Positions 37,584 through 45,759 of a stretch of DNA of 64,000 bases are shown one piece after another. Both the position numbers and the translations under genes were made by a program. Location of the stretch: NCBI RefSeq assembly GCF_014207745.1, contig NZ_JACHJB010000002.1, positions 1,860,001 to 1,924,000 on the forward strand, written 5' to 3'. The notes under the pieces were generated by a model that had not been told where the DNA came from, made no database searches, and worked only from the letters and a program-made list of their open reading frames with translations. Source of the stretch: Nonomuraea muscovyensis. GTDB taxonomy: Bacteria; Actinomycetota; Actinomycetes; Streptosporangiales; Streptosporangiaceae. Each line of letters starts with the position of its first letter. The stretch's first letter is position 1.

Positions 37584-38762
37584 TCAGCGGGTGGCAACGG
37601 CCGGGACGGTGTCCGGGGCGCGGCGGTGTGGCCACACTGATCCGGCCATCAGGACGACGAGTCCGGCGACGGTGATCCCGGCACCCACCCAGAGCGGCGA
37701 GACGAACCCGTATCCGGCGCCGAGGGCCAGCCCGCCCAGCCAGGCGCCGAGCGCGTTGCCGATGTTGAACGCCGCGATGTTGGCGCCGGAGGCCATCGTG
37801 GGGGCGTCCTGGGCATACCCCATGATCCGCAGTTGCAGTCCGGGGGCGGTGGCCAACCCGACCGCGCCCAGCAGCAGCAACGACACCACGGTCATGACCT
37901 TGCTCTGCGCCGTCAGCGCGAACACCACGAGCACCGCGGCGAGCAGCGCCAGGATCACGATCAGCGAGGTGTTCAGCGCCCGGTCCGCGGCCTTGCCGCC
38001 GGCGAAGTTGCCTGCGAACGTGCCGAGGCCGAACAGCACCAACAGCCAGGGCACCGTGGTGGTGGCGAACCCGCTGACCTCGGTGAGCGTGAACGCGATG
38101 TAGGTGAACGCGCCGAACATGCCGCCGAAGGCCAGCACGGTGACCGCGGCGGAGATCCACACCTGCGGCCTGCGGAACACACCGAGTTCGCCTCGCAGGC
38201 TCGTCTCGGCGGGCGCCGGAGTCGCCGGCACCAGCACCCGGATCCCGGCCAGCGCGACCACGCCGATGACCGTGATCGCCCAGAACGTCGAGCGCCAGCC
38301 GAGTTGCTGGCCGAGCAGCGTGCCCAGCGGAACGCCGAGCACGTTCGCCACGGTCAGCCCGGCGAACATCAGCGCGATGGCGCCCGCGCGCCGGTTCGGC
38401 GCGACCATGTCGGCGGCGACCACCGAGCCCACGCCGAAGAACGCGCCATGGCACAGCGCCGCGACGATCCGGCCCACCATCAGCATCGGGTAGCTCGGCG
38501 CGATCGCGGAGATCAGGTTGCCCGCGATGAACAGCACCATCAGCGCGAGCAGCACCTTCTTGCGGTCGAACCGCGCGATCGCCGCGGTCAGCGCGACGGC
38601 GCCGATCGCCACGCTCAGCGCGTAACCCGAGACCAGGTATCCGGCCACCGGCTCGGTGACCCTGAAGTCGGCCGCCACCTCTGGCAGCAGACCGATGATC
38701 CCGAACTCGGTGAGCCCGATGCCGAAACCCCCCAGTGCCAGGGCGAGAAGCCCGATAGGCAT
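37584..38762 (-). CDS. MFS efflux transporter (AraJ/DHA1-like)
   Basis: A 392-residue transporter with twelve predicted membrane helices. The loop motif RFDRKKVLLALM between helices 2 and 3 and the DHA1-like GLTEFGIIGLLPEVA start fit drug or sugar efflux permeases. The ATG at 38762 has GGAGG seven bases upstream. Upstream lie the related words CCATTG and TGCAATGG in inverted order, a possible operator. No regulator gene remains beside it. The substrate is unknown. Confidence 0.9.
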   Translation of the reverse strand: MPIGLLALALGGFGIGLTEFGIIGLLPEVAADFRVTEPVAGYLVSGYALSVAIGAVALTAAIARFDRKKVLLALMVLFIAGNLISAIAPSYPMLMVGRIVAALCHGAFFGVGSVVAADMVAPNRRAGAIALMFAGLTVANVLGVPLGTLLGQQLGWRSTFWAITVIGVVALAGIRVLVPATPAPAETSLRGELGVFRRPQVWISAAVTVLAFGGMFGAFTYIAFTLTEVSGFATTTVPWLLVLFGLGTFAGNFAGGKAADRALNTSLIVILALLAAVLVVFALTAQSKVMTVVSLLLLGAVGLATAPGLQLRIMGYAQDAPTMASGANIAAFNIGNALGAWLGGLALGAGYGFVSPLWVGAGITVAGLVVLMAGSVWPHRRAPDTVPAVATR

Positions 38763-39065
38763 GTCGAAACCTCCATTGTAGTTGCACCCGCCTTCTAACG
38801 GTGCCTGCAATGGTTGCGCGAGCCGCGACACACCGGGAGTGGCCGGAAAGCCAATATGCGAAAGAATCGGGCCATGTCCGACCTTGAGGGCTCGTCGAGG
38901 CCGGGTGCCTGACGTCGGACACTCGGTCGCGCTCGACATCCCCGACGTGGTCAACACCCGCATCCTGGAACACGCCGCCAGGGTCACCAGGTAACTGGCA
39001 ACCGAGCCCGACCGGCCGTCGCCGGCACGGTCATGCCCTCGTCCAACACGACAGGACACCTAGCC
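38763..39065. other. Upstream region of the MFS gene
   Basis: It holds the MFS promoter. A short plus-strand frame ends at 38994 with a coding-like tail (DIPDVVNTRILEHAARVTR) that may be the remnant of a regulator, but it is too short to call a gene. Confidence 0.35.
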
Positions 39066-39230
39066 CCCGCTCACCTGTGGGCAGGGAGACCGCCGTACGG
39101 GCAGAGACGTGACACTCGCTCCCGCTCATGTGCAGGCAGGGGAGATGACACTGCCCGATCCCCCCACACCTCCGTACGGGCAGAGAGGTCCAGGTCGCCA
39201 CACCCAATCGCCCAGGCGGAGACGAACATC
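39066..39230. repeat. Degenerate ~26-bp interspersed repeats
   Basis: The word GTACGGGCAGAGA or close variants recurs near 39095 and 39173, and in altered form at 39432 (CTACGGGTGGAGA). Related GGCAGGGGAGATGACAC segments lie between. No frame is coding throughout. Confidence 0.5.
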
Positions 39231-39235
39231 TCCCC

Positions 39236-39390
39236 ACTCGCCGCACGGCGCACTCGCCGCACGGCGCACTCCCCACTTGCCGCACTCGCCGCACGGCGCA
39301 CTCGCCCCACGGCGCACTCCCCACTTGCCGCACTCGGCGCGCTCCCCACTCGGCGCACTCGCCGCACGGCGCCTCGCCGCACTCGGCGCA
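39236..39390. repeat. 16-bp tandem repeat array (ACTCGCCGCACGGCGC)
   Basis: About nine to ten units start at 39236 and run without gaps. Units 1, 2 and 4 are identical, and variants ACTCCCCACTTGCCGC (units 3 and 6) are also identical to each other. An 8-bp sub-period is visible. Because 16 is not a multiple of three, no single frame reads the unit constantly, so it is unlikely to be coding. It sits in the 783-bp gap between MFS and the kinase gene. Confidence 0.8.
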
Positions 39391-39545
39391 TGACGAAGAC
39401 ACATATCCCCGTTCGCCGCACCCCCTACGGGTGGAGACGACACCTACCGGACCACCACGCCCGCGTCCGCTCTGGAGGCGCCTGCCGGCTGCCCCGGGCC
39501 GGCCGAGGCGACGCCGCGACGGCGGGAGTACCGGCTTCTCACCGG

Positions 39546-40613
39546 TCAGCGGACGGTGCCGCCCTCTTCCAGGGAGAGGAGCGCGAGTTCGGAACGGTCG
39601 GGCAGGCCGTGCCAGTCGCCTTCGGCGGCGACCGCGAACGCCCCCACGGTCACCCCGCGCCGCAGGCGCTCCCCCAGCGGCAGCCCCTCCAGCAGGCCCG
39701 AGAGGTACCCGGCGACGAAGGCGTCGCCGGCGCCGACCGTGTCGGCGACGGGGACGCGCACAGCGGCGGAGGTGACGCGCGCGGTGTGCGTCCACGCCTC
39801 GGCGCCCGCCGCGCCGTGCTTGACCACCACCTCGCCGACCCCTGCGGCAAGCAGCGGGGCCACCCGGGCACCCACCTCGGAGAAGGTCTCCTCGCCGGTA
39901 CGCTCCCACGCGAGGCCATTCGCGGGCGGCCCTTCCGCCTCGGGCTGCGAGGCGAGGTCGCCCGACGTCACGAGGGGAAGCTCGTCCGGCGTCACGAGGG
40001 GAAGGTCGCCCGGCGTCACGAGGGGAAGCTCGTCCGCCGAGGCGACCAGGACGTCGACGTACGGGAGCAGCCGGGTCAGGGTCCGTGACGCGGTCGCCGG
40101 GTCCCAGAGCCTGGCCCGGTAGTTGACGTCCAGGCAGACGCGTACGCCCAGCTCACGGGCCTGCCGCACGGCGCGCGTCACCGCTGCGGCCGGATCGGGG
40201 CCGAGGGCGGGTGTGATGCCGGTGACGTGCAGGATCCTCGGCACGTCGGCCAGGGCCGCCGCCACGTCCGCAGGAGCGAGCCGCGACCCTGCCGAGCCGG
40301 CACGGTAGTAGTGGACCCGGGTGACGGCGGCGACCCTGCGCTCCTGGATGAGCAGCCCTGTGGGGTGGGCGGGGTCGGTTCGGGTGGTGGACACGTCCAC
40401 GCCTTCGGCGCGGAGGGTGCGAAGGACGAGCAGGCCGAGTTCGTCGTCGCCAACCACGCCGGTCCAGCGGACGGTGTGACCCAGCCGGGCGAGGCCGATC
40501 GCCACGTTAGCCTCGGCGCCCGCCACGGACAGCTCCAGGTGTCCGCCCAGGCGCAGCGGCCCTGGCCCGTGGAGGGAGGCCATCGCCTCGCCGAACGTCA
40601 GGACGTCGATCAT
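39546..40613 (-). CDS. PfkB sugar kinase, probable 2-keto-3-deoxygalactonate/gluconate kinase
   Basis: A 355-residue ribokinase/PfkB-family kinase. It has the N-terminal GEAMASLHGP and GAEANVAIGLARLG motifs typical of KDG kinases and the catalytic DTVGAGDAFVAG anion hole with base Asp. With the adjacent aldolase and dgoD it should phosphorylate 2-keto-3-deoxygalactonate at C6. An unusual loop repeats an eight-residue unit (DELPLVTP/GDLPLVTP/DELPLVTS) encoded by three 24-bp repeats at 39968-40039. The start at 40613 was chosen because MIDVLTFGEAM is the family N-terminus. Confidence 0.88.
   Translation of the reverse strand: MIDVLTFGEAMASLHGPGPLRLGGHLELSVAGAEANVAIGLARLGHTVRWTGVVGDDELGLLVLRTLRAEGVDVSTTRTDPAHPTGLLIQERRVAAVTRVHYYRAGSAGSRLAPADVAAALADVPRILHVTGITPALGPDPAAAVTRAVRQARELGVRVCLDVNYRARLWDPATASRTLTRLLPYVDVLVASADELPLVTPGDLPLVTPDELPLVTSGDLASQPEAEGPPANGLAWERTGEETFSEVGARVAPLLAAGVGEVVVKHGAAGAEAWTHTARVTSAAVRVPVADTVGAGDAFVAGYLSGLLEGLPLGERLRRGVTVGAFAVAAEGDWHGLPDRSELALLSLEEGGTVR
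39968..40039. repeat. Three 24-bp in-frame repeats within the kinase gene
   Basis: Units of 24 bp, each starting TCACGAGGGGAAG on the plus strand (39968, 39992, 40016), encode tandem octapeptides. Only a few positions differ among the three. Confidence 0.85.
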
Positions 40614-40743
40614 GGAGCGGTCACCTGGCCGGTCGCGGTCCACGGATCACGGTCGGGCGTTTCGCCGGGTTCGTCCGCATGTCTGGAACGTTCGGCGGGG
40701 ATCGTGGGTCGCGGGCCGCCGGCCGGGCCCGCCTTTTCGGTGG

Positions 40744-41367
40744 TCATCCTGCGTCCAGTTCGCGACGGAAGCGGCGGGCCCGGGTGCGCAGGGCCGCGAG
40801 GTCACCGCCGTGGGGCGCGTCGCCCGTCAGCGGGGAACCGACGCCCACCGCCACCGAGCCCGCGTCGAGGTAGGCCCGCACCTGGTCCGCCGCGACGCCG
40901 CCGACCGGCACCAGCGGCACCGTGGGGAACGGGTCACGCAGCGCTGCCAGATAGGGCGGCCCGCCAAGGGAGGCCGGGAACACCTTCACCGCCGCGGCGC
41001 CCGCCTGCGCGGCGTTCCACAGCTCGGTCGGGGTCAGCGCGCCGATCAGGGCGGGCACGCCGCGGGACACCGCCCGCGTCGCCCCCTCGCTCAGCGCGGG
41101 CGTCACCACGAACGACGCGCCGGCCGCCACCGCGTCGTCCGCGTCGGCGGCGGTCAGGACGGTCCCGGCGCCGAGGACGACGTCGGAGCCCAGCTCCGCG
41201 TGGATCCCGGCGATGACGGCGAGCGCGTCGGCGCCGCTCAGCGACACCTCCAGCACGTCGATCCCCTCCTCCACGAGCACGTGCGCGGTGCGCATCGCCG
41301 CTTCGGGGTCACGCCCGCGCACGATGGCCAGCAGCCGCCTGCCGCCGAGCACTCCGAGCAAGTCCAT
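40744..41367 (-). CDS. KDPG/KDPGal aldolase
   Basis: A 207-residue class I aldolase of the Eda/DgoA family. The Schiff-base lysine is in VKVFPAS and the catalytic glutamate in DVLEVSLSG; VVLGAGTVLTAAD supplies the phosphate/carboxylate loop. It cleaves 2-keto-3-deoxy-6-phospho-galactonate (or -gluconate) to pyruvate and glyceraldehyde 3-phosphate. It precedes the kinase by 130 bases. The IS4-type element ends 22 bases upstream of its ATG, so its native promoter or operon link to dgoD is cut. Confidence 0.92.
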   Translation of the reverse strand: MDLLGVLGGRRLLAIVRGRDPEAAMRTAHVLVEEGIDVLEVSLSGADALAVIAGIHAELGSDVVLGAGTVLTAADADDAVAAGASFVVTPALSEGATRAVSRGVPALIGALTPTELWNAAQAGAAAVKVFPASLGGPPYLAALRDPFPTVPLVPVGGVAADQVRAYLDAGSVAVGVGSPLTGDAPHGGDLAALRTRARRFRRELDAG

Positions 41368-41389
41368 GATCGCTACCTCGCCTCAACCT

Positions 41390-42934
41390 CAACACCGTTG
41401 CGTTTACCGGCGCCGACGGGATGCAAGTCCATGGTCCATGATCTGGATCTGGACTTCGAGGGTGTAGGTCTGTGCTTGCTGGGGGTGCTTTCCCGCGTTC
41501 GGTCCGTACTTGCTGGTCGGGTTCTTGCGGCTGCGGGCCTTGACACGCTGGCGGCGTTCGGCGGGCAACAGGTCGTTCAGGACGGCTCGGCCGATCGCGC
41601 CCACGAGAGCCACCGGCTCCGGCGGGAGGATGCCGGTGGCGGTGGTGACCTGGTCTCGGGCCGTCTGGAGGAGGATGGTGAAGCTGATCCGCTCCATGAC
41701 CAGACCCGGCCGGGAGGCCGCCGCGTCGGCGGCGGTGCGAATGAGGGCCTGGTAAACCGTCAGTAGCGCGTAAACCTCCTGGTCCAGGCCCGCAACGCTG
41801 CGCGAGCGCAGGACGCGGCCGTCGAGCATGGCCACCTTGATCGAGAAGTAGGTGGTCTCCACTTGCCACCTGCGGTGATAGAGGGCGACCAGTTCACCGG
41901 CGGGGTAGCGCTCGTGATCGACCAGGCTGGTGACCAGGCGCCACGGCTCACGCCGCGTGGTGCCGTCGGCGAGGGTGACAGTGATCCACGCCTCGATAAC
42001 GCGGACGGGCAGCGCCCGGTAGCCCTCGCTGGCCCGGTAGACGCCGCACAGGCGGGCCAGGTAGGAGCCGTCGGGCAGGCGGCGCTGGATGGCCGGGCGG
42101 CGCCGGGCGGAGGAGCGCACCAGGAACTGCGCGCCTGTCGCGCCTACCTGGCGCAGGAACTCCACCGCGTCGAAACCGGCGTCCGCCAACAGCAGCATCG
42201 AGCGGTCCAAGCAGCCCAGCAAGCGCTGTGCGTAGGGTACTTCGCCTTGGTTCTCGGGGCCGAAACAGGCCGCGAGCACGGCCCGGGTCCCACACTCGAC
42301 CACGACCAGCAGGCGCACCAGCGGGTAGCCGAACTCCAGCACGTCCCCGGATCGCTTCGGGTAGCGCCAGGTGACCTGTTCGTCGTCGGGGGCGTGCAGG
42401 TGGGTGCCGTCCAGCGCCACCGTGCGCAGTCCCCGGTAGAACGAGCCTGCCTGGCTAGGGCCGGCTACCGGCCCGGCGAGGATCTCGAACAGGCGGCGCA
42501 GCGGGGCCGCGCCGACCCGGCGTCGCGCTCGCGCGAGCGAGGAGGCGGCCGGGCACACCGGCGCGAGCTGGCCCAGAGCGGCGGTGAGCTTGCCCCAGGT
42601 CGCCCGGTAGGAGCAGTGTCCGAACAGGGCCAGGGCGAGGGTGAAGTAGACCACTACCCGGGCGGGCAGCAGCCGTAACCGCTTCTCCCGTGCCCCGGTC
42701 TCCTCCAGCACCGCATCCACCAGCGTGAAGTCGACGATCTGGGTCAGCTCGCCCAGATGTCCGGGCGCGTGGACGCCCGCGGCTGTCTCGATCGTGCGGG
42801 TGATGGCAGACTTCTCCTGCAACGGGACCCCTGGTTCTTGATCATCTTGCTCGACACAAGTGATCTACCAGAGGTCCCGTTCGTCGTGATCACCGGCTTG
42901 ACGAACCGTCGGCCGAACAAACGCAACGGTGTTG
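41390..42934. mobile_element. Complete IS4-family insertion sequence with 10-bp target duplication
   Basis: The element is 1,545 bp with perfect 16-bp terminal inverted repeats CAACACCGTTGCGTTT (41390-41405 and complement at 42919-42934), extending imperfectly to about 27 bp. GCCTCAACCT is directly duplicated at 41380-41389 and 42935-42944. One transposase fills it. An unmutated duplication and intact ends show a recent, possibly still mobile insertion. Confidence 0.95.
41404..42822 (-). CDS. IS4-family transposase
   Basis: A 472-residue DDE transposase. The first catalytic Asp is in VALDGTHLH (about residue 139), the second in LLLADAGFDAVEF, and the glutamate is in YHRRWQVETTYFSIK, which carries the Y-R-E-K signature that defines the IS4 family. 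The TTG start at 42822 lies behind an AGGGG site; a later start is possible. The gene is uninterrupted and fills the element. Confidence 0.93.
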   Translation of the reverse strand: MQEKSAITRTIETAAGVHAPGHLGELTQIVDFTLVDAVLEETGAREKRLRLLPARVVVYFTLALALFGHCSYRATWGKLTAALGQLAPVCPAASSLARARRRVGAAPLRRLFEILAGPVAGPSQAGSFYRGLRTVALDGTHLHAPDDEQVTWRYPKRSGDVLEFGYPLVRLLVVVECGTRAVLAACFGPENQGEVPYAQRLLGCLDRSMLLLADAGFDAVEFLRQVGATGAQFLVRSSARRRPAIQRRLPDGSYLARLCGVYRASEGYRALPVRVIEAWITVTLADGTTRREPWRLVTSLVDHERYPAGELVALYHRRWQVETTYFSIKVAMLDGRVLRSRSVAGLDQEVYALLTVYQALIRTAADAAASRPGLVMERISFTILLQTARDQVTTATGILPPEPVALVGAIGRAVLNDLLPAERRQRVKARSRKNPTSKYGPNAGKHPQQAQTYTLEVQIQIMDHGLASRRRR

Positions 42935-43015
42935 GCCTCAACCTCTGCCGGGGACAGGATCGTTCCTCTCCCATCGGTTCGTTCGCCGCCCGACCGCCGG
43001 TCCGGCCGGGCCCGC

Positions 43016-43045
43016 GCCCACGCCCACGCCCACGCCCACGCCCAC
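43016..43045. repeat. Hexanucleotide repeat (GCCCAC)x5
   Basis: Five exact GCCCAC units lie in the gap between the IS element and dgoD. Nothing else is seen in 42945-43137 beyond GC-rich sequence. Confidence 0.8.
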
Positions 43046-43137
43046 AGGGTCACCCGGCCGCCCGCCATGTGGCTCGTCCGACGGCTGGGCGTGTCGACCG
43101 TCCCCCTGGTGGTCGGGTCCGTCGGCTGCGGGCGGGG

Positions 43138-44283
43138 TCACCATTCGGCCATGGAGCCGTCCTCGTGGCGCCACACCGGATTGCGCCAGGCGTGCGGGTG
43201 GCGGTCGGCCCGCCGTACGGCCTGCTCGTCGACCTCGACGCCGAGGCCCGGTGCGGAGGTGCGGTGGGCGTGGCCGGCGGCGAAGGTGAACGGGGCGGGG
43301 TCGATCACGTAGTCGAGGAACCCGGTGTCGCCGTTGTAGTGGATGCCGATGCTCTGTTCCTGGATGAGGAAGTTGGGTGTGGCGAAGCCGACCTGCAGGC
43401 TGGCGGCCAGGGCGATGGGGCCGAGCGGGCAGTGCGGGGCGAGTTGCACGTCGAACGTCTCCGCCAGCGAGGCGATGCGCCGCACCTCGGAGATGCCGCC
43501 CGCGTGGGACAGGTCGGGCTGGGCCACGGCGAGGCCGGAGGTCAGCGCGGGCAGGAAGTCGCCGCGGGAGTAGAGGCGTTCGCCGAGCGCGATCGGCACC
43601 TCCGTCGCGGCGGTCAGGTCGGCGAGCCGGTGCAGGTAGCCGGGGGCCAGCGGCTCCTCCACGAACAGGGGATGCAGCCCCGCGACCGCCGCCACGATCC
43701 GCCTGGCGTCGGCCACGCTCGCCCGTCCGTGCAGGTCGATCGCGAAGTCGCGGCCGGGCCCGAGGACGGACCTGGCGACCTCCGCACGGGTGGCCGCCGC
43801 CGCCAGGTCGGAGGCGGTGAGCGAGCGCGGCAGCAGGCCGGAGCCGTTCATCTTGATCGCGGTGAACCCGGCCTCGACCTGCTTCTCGATCTCCTCGCGC
43901 AGCTCGCCTGGGTCGTCGCCGCCGACCCAGGCGTAGACCCGGATCCTGTCGCGTACCGGACCGCCGAGCAGCTCGTGCACGGGGGCGCCATAGTGTTTGC
44001 CGGCGATGTCCCACAGGGCCTGGTCCAGTCCGGCGACGGCGCTCGACAGGACGGGGCCGCCCCGGTAGAACCCGCCCTTGGTGAGCACCTGCCAGTGGTC
44101 TTCGATGCGCAGGGCGTCCTGGCCGACCAGGTACTCGGACAGGACCTCGACGGCGGTGCGGACGACCTCGGCCCGGCCCTCGACGACGGGTTCGCCCCAG
44201 CCGACCACGCCGTCGTCGGTCTCCACGCGGCAGAACAGCCACCGCGGCGGGACCAGGAACGTCTCGATCCTGGCGATCTTCAA
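43138..44283 (-). CDS. dgoD: D-galactonate dehydratase
   Basis: A 381-residue enolase-superfamily enzyme converting D-galactonate to 2-keto-3-deoxygalactonate. Motifs match DgoD closely along its length: PPRWLF at the N-terminus, GGFYRGGP, DLHGR with catalytic His, FVEEP and LGERL metal ligands, QPDLSHAGGI, LAPHCPLGPIALA, QEQSIGIHYN, and the very C-terminal WRHEDGS-AEW. The start is TTG at 44283 with GGGAG upstream. It follows the DgoR-like regulator by 43 bases and was presumably joined to the aldolase before the IS insertion. Confidence 0.96.
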   Translation of the reverse strand: MKIARIETFLVPPRWLFCRVETDDGVVGWGEPVVEGRAEVVRTAVEVLSEYLVGQDALRIEDHWQVLTKGGFYRGGPVLSSAVAGLDQALWDIAGKHYGAPVHELLGGPVRDRIRVYAWVGGDDPGELREEIEKQVEAGFTAIKMNGSGLLPRSLTASDLAAAATRAEVARSVLGPGRDFAIDLHGRASVADARRIVAAVAGLHPLFVEEPLAPGYLHRLADLTAATEVPIALGERLYSRGDFLPALTSGLAVAQPDLSHAGGISEVRRIASLAETFDVQLAPHCPLGPIALAASLQVGFATPNFLIQEQSIGIHYNGDTGFLDYVIDPAPFTFAAGHAHRTSAPGLGVEVDEQAVRRADRHPHAWRNPVWRHEDGSMAEW

Positions 44284-44326
44284 AGGAGTTCTCCCAGGTC
44301 CCGCACCGCGGCCTCCCCGTGGGGCG

Positions 44327-45007
44327 TCACAGCAGCTCCTCCACGTCGTGCCAGGCCTTGGCCAGGAGCTCGCGCATCGCCGACTCGGCGGCGGAGGCGT
44401 CGCCCCGGGTGATGGCCTCCAGCACCGCCAGGTGGCTGGGCACCGGGTCGTCGCTGCCGCTGGAGGCGTGCACGAGCCGGTCGCGGCCGGCCAGCCCCGC
44501 CCCCATGACGACGTCCATCCGGACGAGCAGCTCGTTGCCGCCCGCCGCCAGCAGGGCGCGGTGGAAGTCGAGGTCGGCCGCGACCGGGTCGCCGCCCTGC
44601 CTCATCCGGTCGAGCGCGCGCCGCAGGTCGTCGAGTTGCCCCGGGGTGCGGCGCAACGCGGCCAGCCGGGCGACCGACGGCTCCACGATGGACCTCAGCT
44701 CGTGCAGGTCGCGCAGGAATCCGGGGTCGGGGTGGCCGGCGAACTTCCACCGGATGACGTCGCCGTCGAGGAGGTTCCAGTCGGCGCGGGCGCGCACGTG
44801 GGTGCCGAGCTTGGGCCGGGCCTCGATGAGGCCCTTGGCGGTCAGCACCTTCATCGCCTCGCGCAGCGCGGTGGAGCTGACGCCGAGCCGGTCTTGAAGG
44901 GCGACGACGTCGAGGGGGTCGCCCTCTTCGTACTCGCCACCGAAGATCATCGCGGCGATCGCCTCGACCGTCTGCCCGTGGAGGCCGCGTCCGCTGTAGG
45001 CCGCCAT
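44327..45007 (-). CDS. FadR-subfamily GntR regulator, DgoR-like
   Basis: A 226-residue regulator: N-terminal winged HTH (DVVALQDRLGVSSTALREAMKVLTAKGLIEARPKLGTHV) and an FCD ligand-binding domain. The linker DWNLLDGDVIRW resembles that of DgoR, the galactonate-responsive repressor of the dgo genes. Its ATG shares a base with the SDR stop (TGATG). The palindrome in the promoter of the operon at 50941-50965 is a candidate site. Galactonate as effector is inferred from context. Confidence 0.87.
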   Translation of the reverse strand: MAAYSGRGLHGQTVEAIAAMIFGGEYEEGDPLDVVALQDRLGVSSTALREAMKVLTAKGLIEARPKLGTHVRARADWNLLDGDVIRWKFAGHPDPGFLRDLHELRSIVEPSVARLAALRRTPGQLDDLRRALDRMRQGGDPVAADLDFHRALLAAGGNELLVRMDVVMGAGLAGRDRLVHASSGSDDPVPSHLAVLEAITRGDASAAESAMRELLAKAWHDVEELL

Positions 45008-45759
45008 CACGCCGAGTCCTTCACGACGCTCCAGCCGCCGTCGACCACGAGGCAGGCGCCGGTGACGTACGCCGCCTCCCCGGAGGCCAGGAACGCGATG
45101 GCCGAGGCCACCTCGTCCGGGGTGCCGAACCGGTCGAGCACGGTCGCCCGGACACTGCCGGCCCGGCTCTCCTCGTCGACCCGGTCCCAGGCCGGCGTCA
45201 TGATCGGGCCGGGGACGACGCAGTTGACGCGTACGGCGGGACCGTACTCGACGGCGAGTTGCCGGGTGAGTGCGGTCAGCCCGCCCTTGGCCGCCGCGTA
45301 GGCGGGGTGGCCGGGCAGGCCCACCAGGGCGTGGACCGACGAGGTGACCACCATGGCGCCCCCCGTCGCGGCGAGGGCGGGCAGCAGCTTGCGGGCGGCC
45401 AGGAACGTGGCGGTGAGGCCGACGCCGAGCTGCCGGTTCCACGACTCGAGCGTGGTCTCGTGGGCGGGCGCCACCTCCACGAAGGCGGCGTTGCTGACGA
45501 TCACGTCGGCAGGCCCCCAGGCGGCCACGCGGTCCCAGGTCTCCTCGGCCGAGACGTCGCCCTGGAGGTGGTCGATGCGCGGCGCGGGACGGACGGAGCG
45601 GGGCTCAGGTCCTTCGCCGGTGACGTCGGGTCCCGCAGGGGCGAGGTCGACGGTCAGGACGGTGGCGCCCTCGGCGGCCAGGCGGTGGGCCGTGGCCGCG
45701 CCGATGCCCGACGCGCCGCCCGTCACGACGGCGCGCCGGCCGGCGAAGCGGCCGCTCAC
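45007..45759 (-). CDS. SDR dehydrogenase, probable D-galactose 1-dehydrogenase
   Basis: A 250-residue classical short-chain dehydrogenase: Gly-rich GGASGIG, NAA, the active-site Ser in TSSVHALVG, YAAAK and PGPIMTP. In this operon it sits between beta-galactosidase and galactonate dehydratase, so oxidation of D-galactose to the galactonolactone is the expected role; the sequence itself shows only the SDR class. No separate lactonase is seen. The GTG start overlaps the GH42 stop (GTGA) and the stop overlaps the regulator start. Confidence 0.85.
   Translation of the reverse strand: MSGRFAGRRAVVTGGASGIGAATAHRLAAEGATVLTVDLAPAGPDVTGEGPEPRSVRPAPRIDHLQGDVSAEETWDRVAAWGPADVIVSNAAFVEVAPAHETTLESWNRQLGVGLTATFLAARKLLPALAATGGAMVVTSSVHALVGLPGHPAYAAAKGGLTALTRQLAVEYGPAVRVNCVVPGPIMTPAWDRVDEESRAGSVRATVLDRFGTPDEVASAIAFLASGEAAYVTGACLVVDGGWSVVKDSA

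Noticed and set aside
37121-37597. 158-residue minus-strand gene before MFS
   Set aside because: The opposite strand carries recognisable IS5 transposase motifs; the minus reading has no family features.
39236-39390. CRISPR array
   Set aside because: Units are contiguous 16-bp tandem repeats with no unique spacers, and no cas genes are present.
39031-39909. Long minus-strand reading frame through the repeat block
   Set aside because: It is Cys/Arg/Ala-rich translation of the 16-bp repeats and then runs through the kinase gene out of frame; repeat length is not a multiple of three.
42757-44412. 551-residue plus-strand frame
   Set aside because: It is the antisense shadow of dgoD and the IS end; dgoD motifs on the minus strand are unambiguous.
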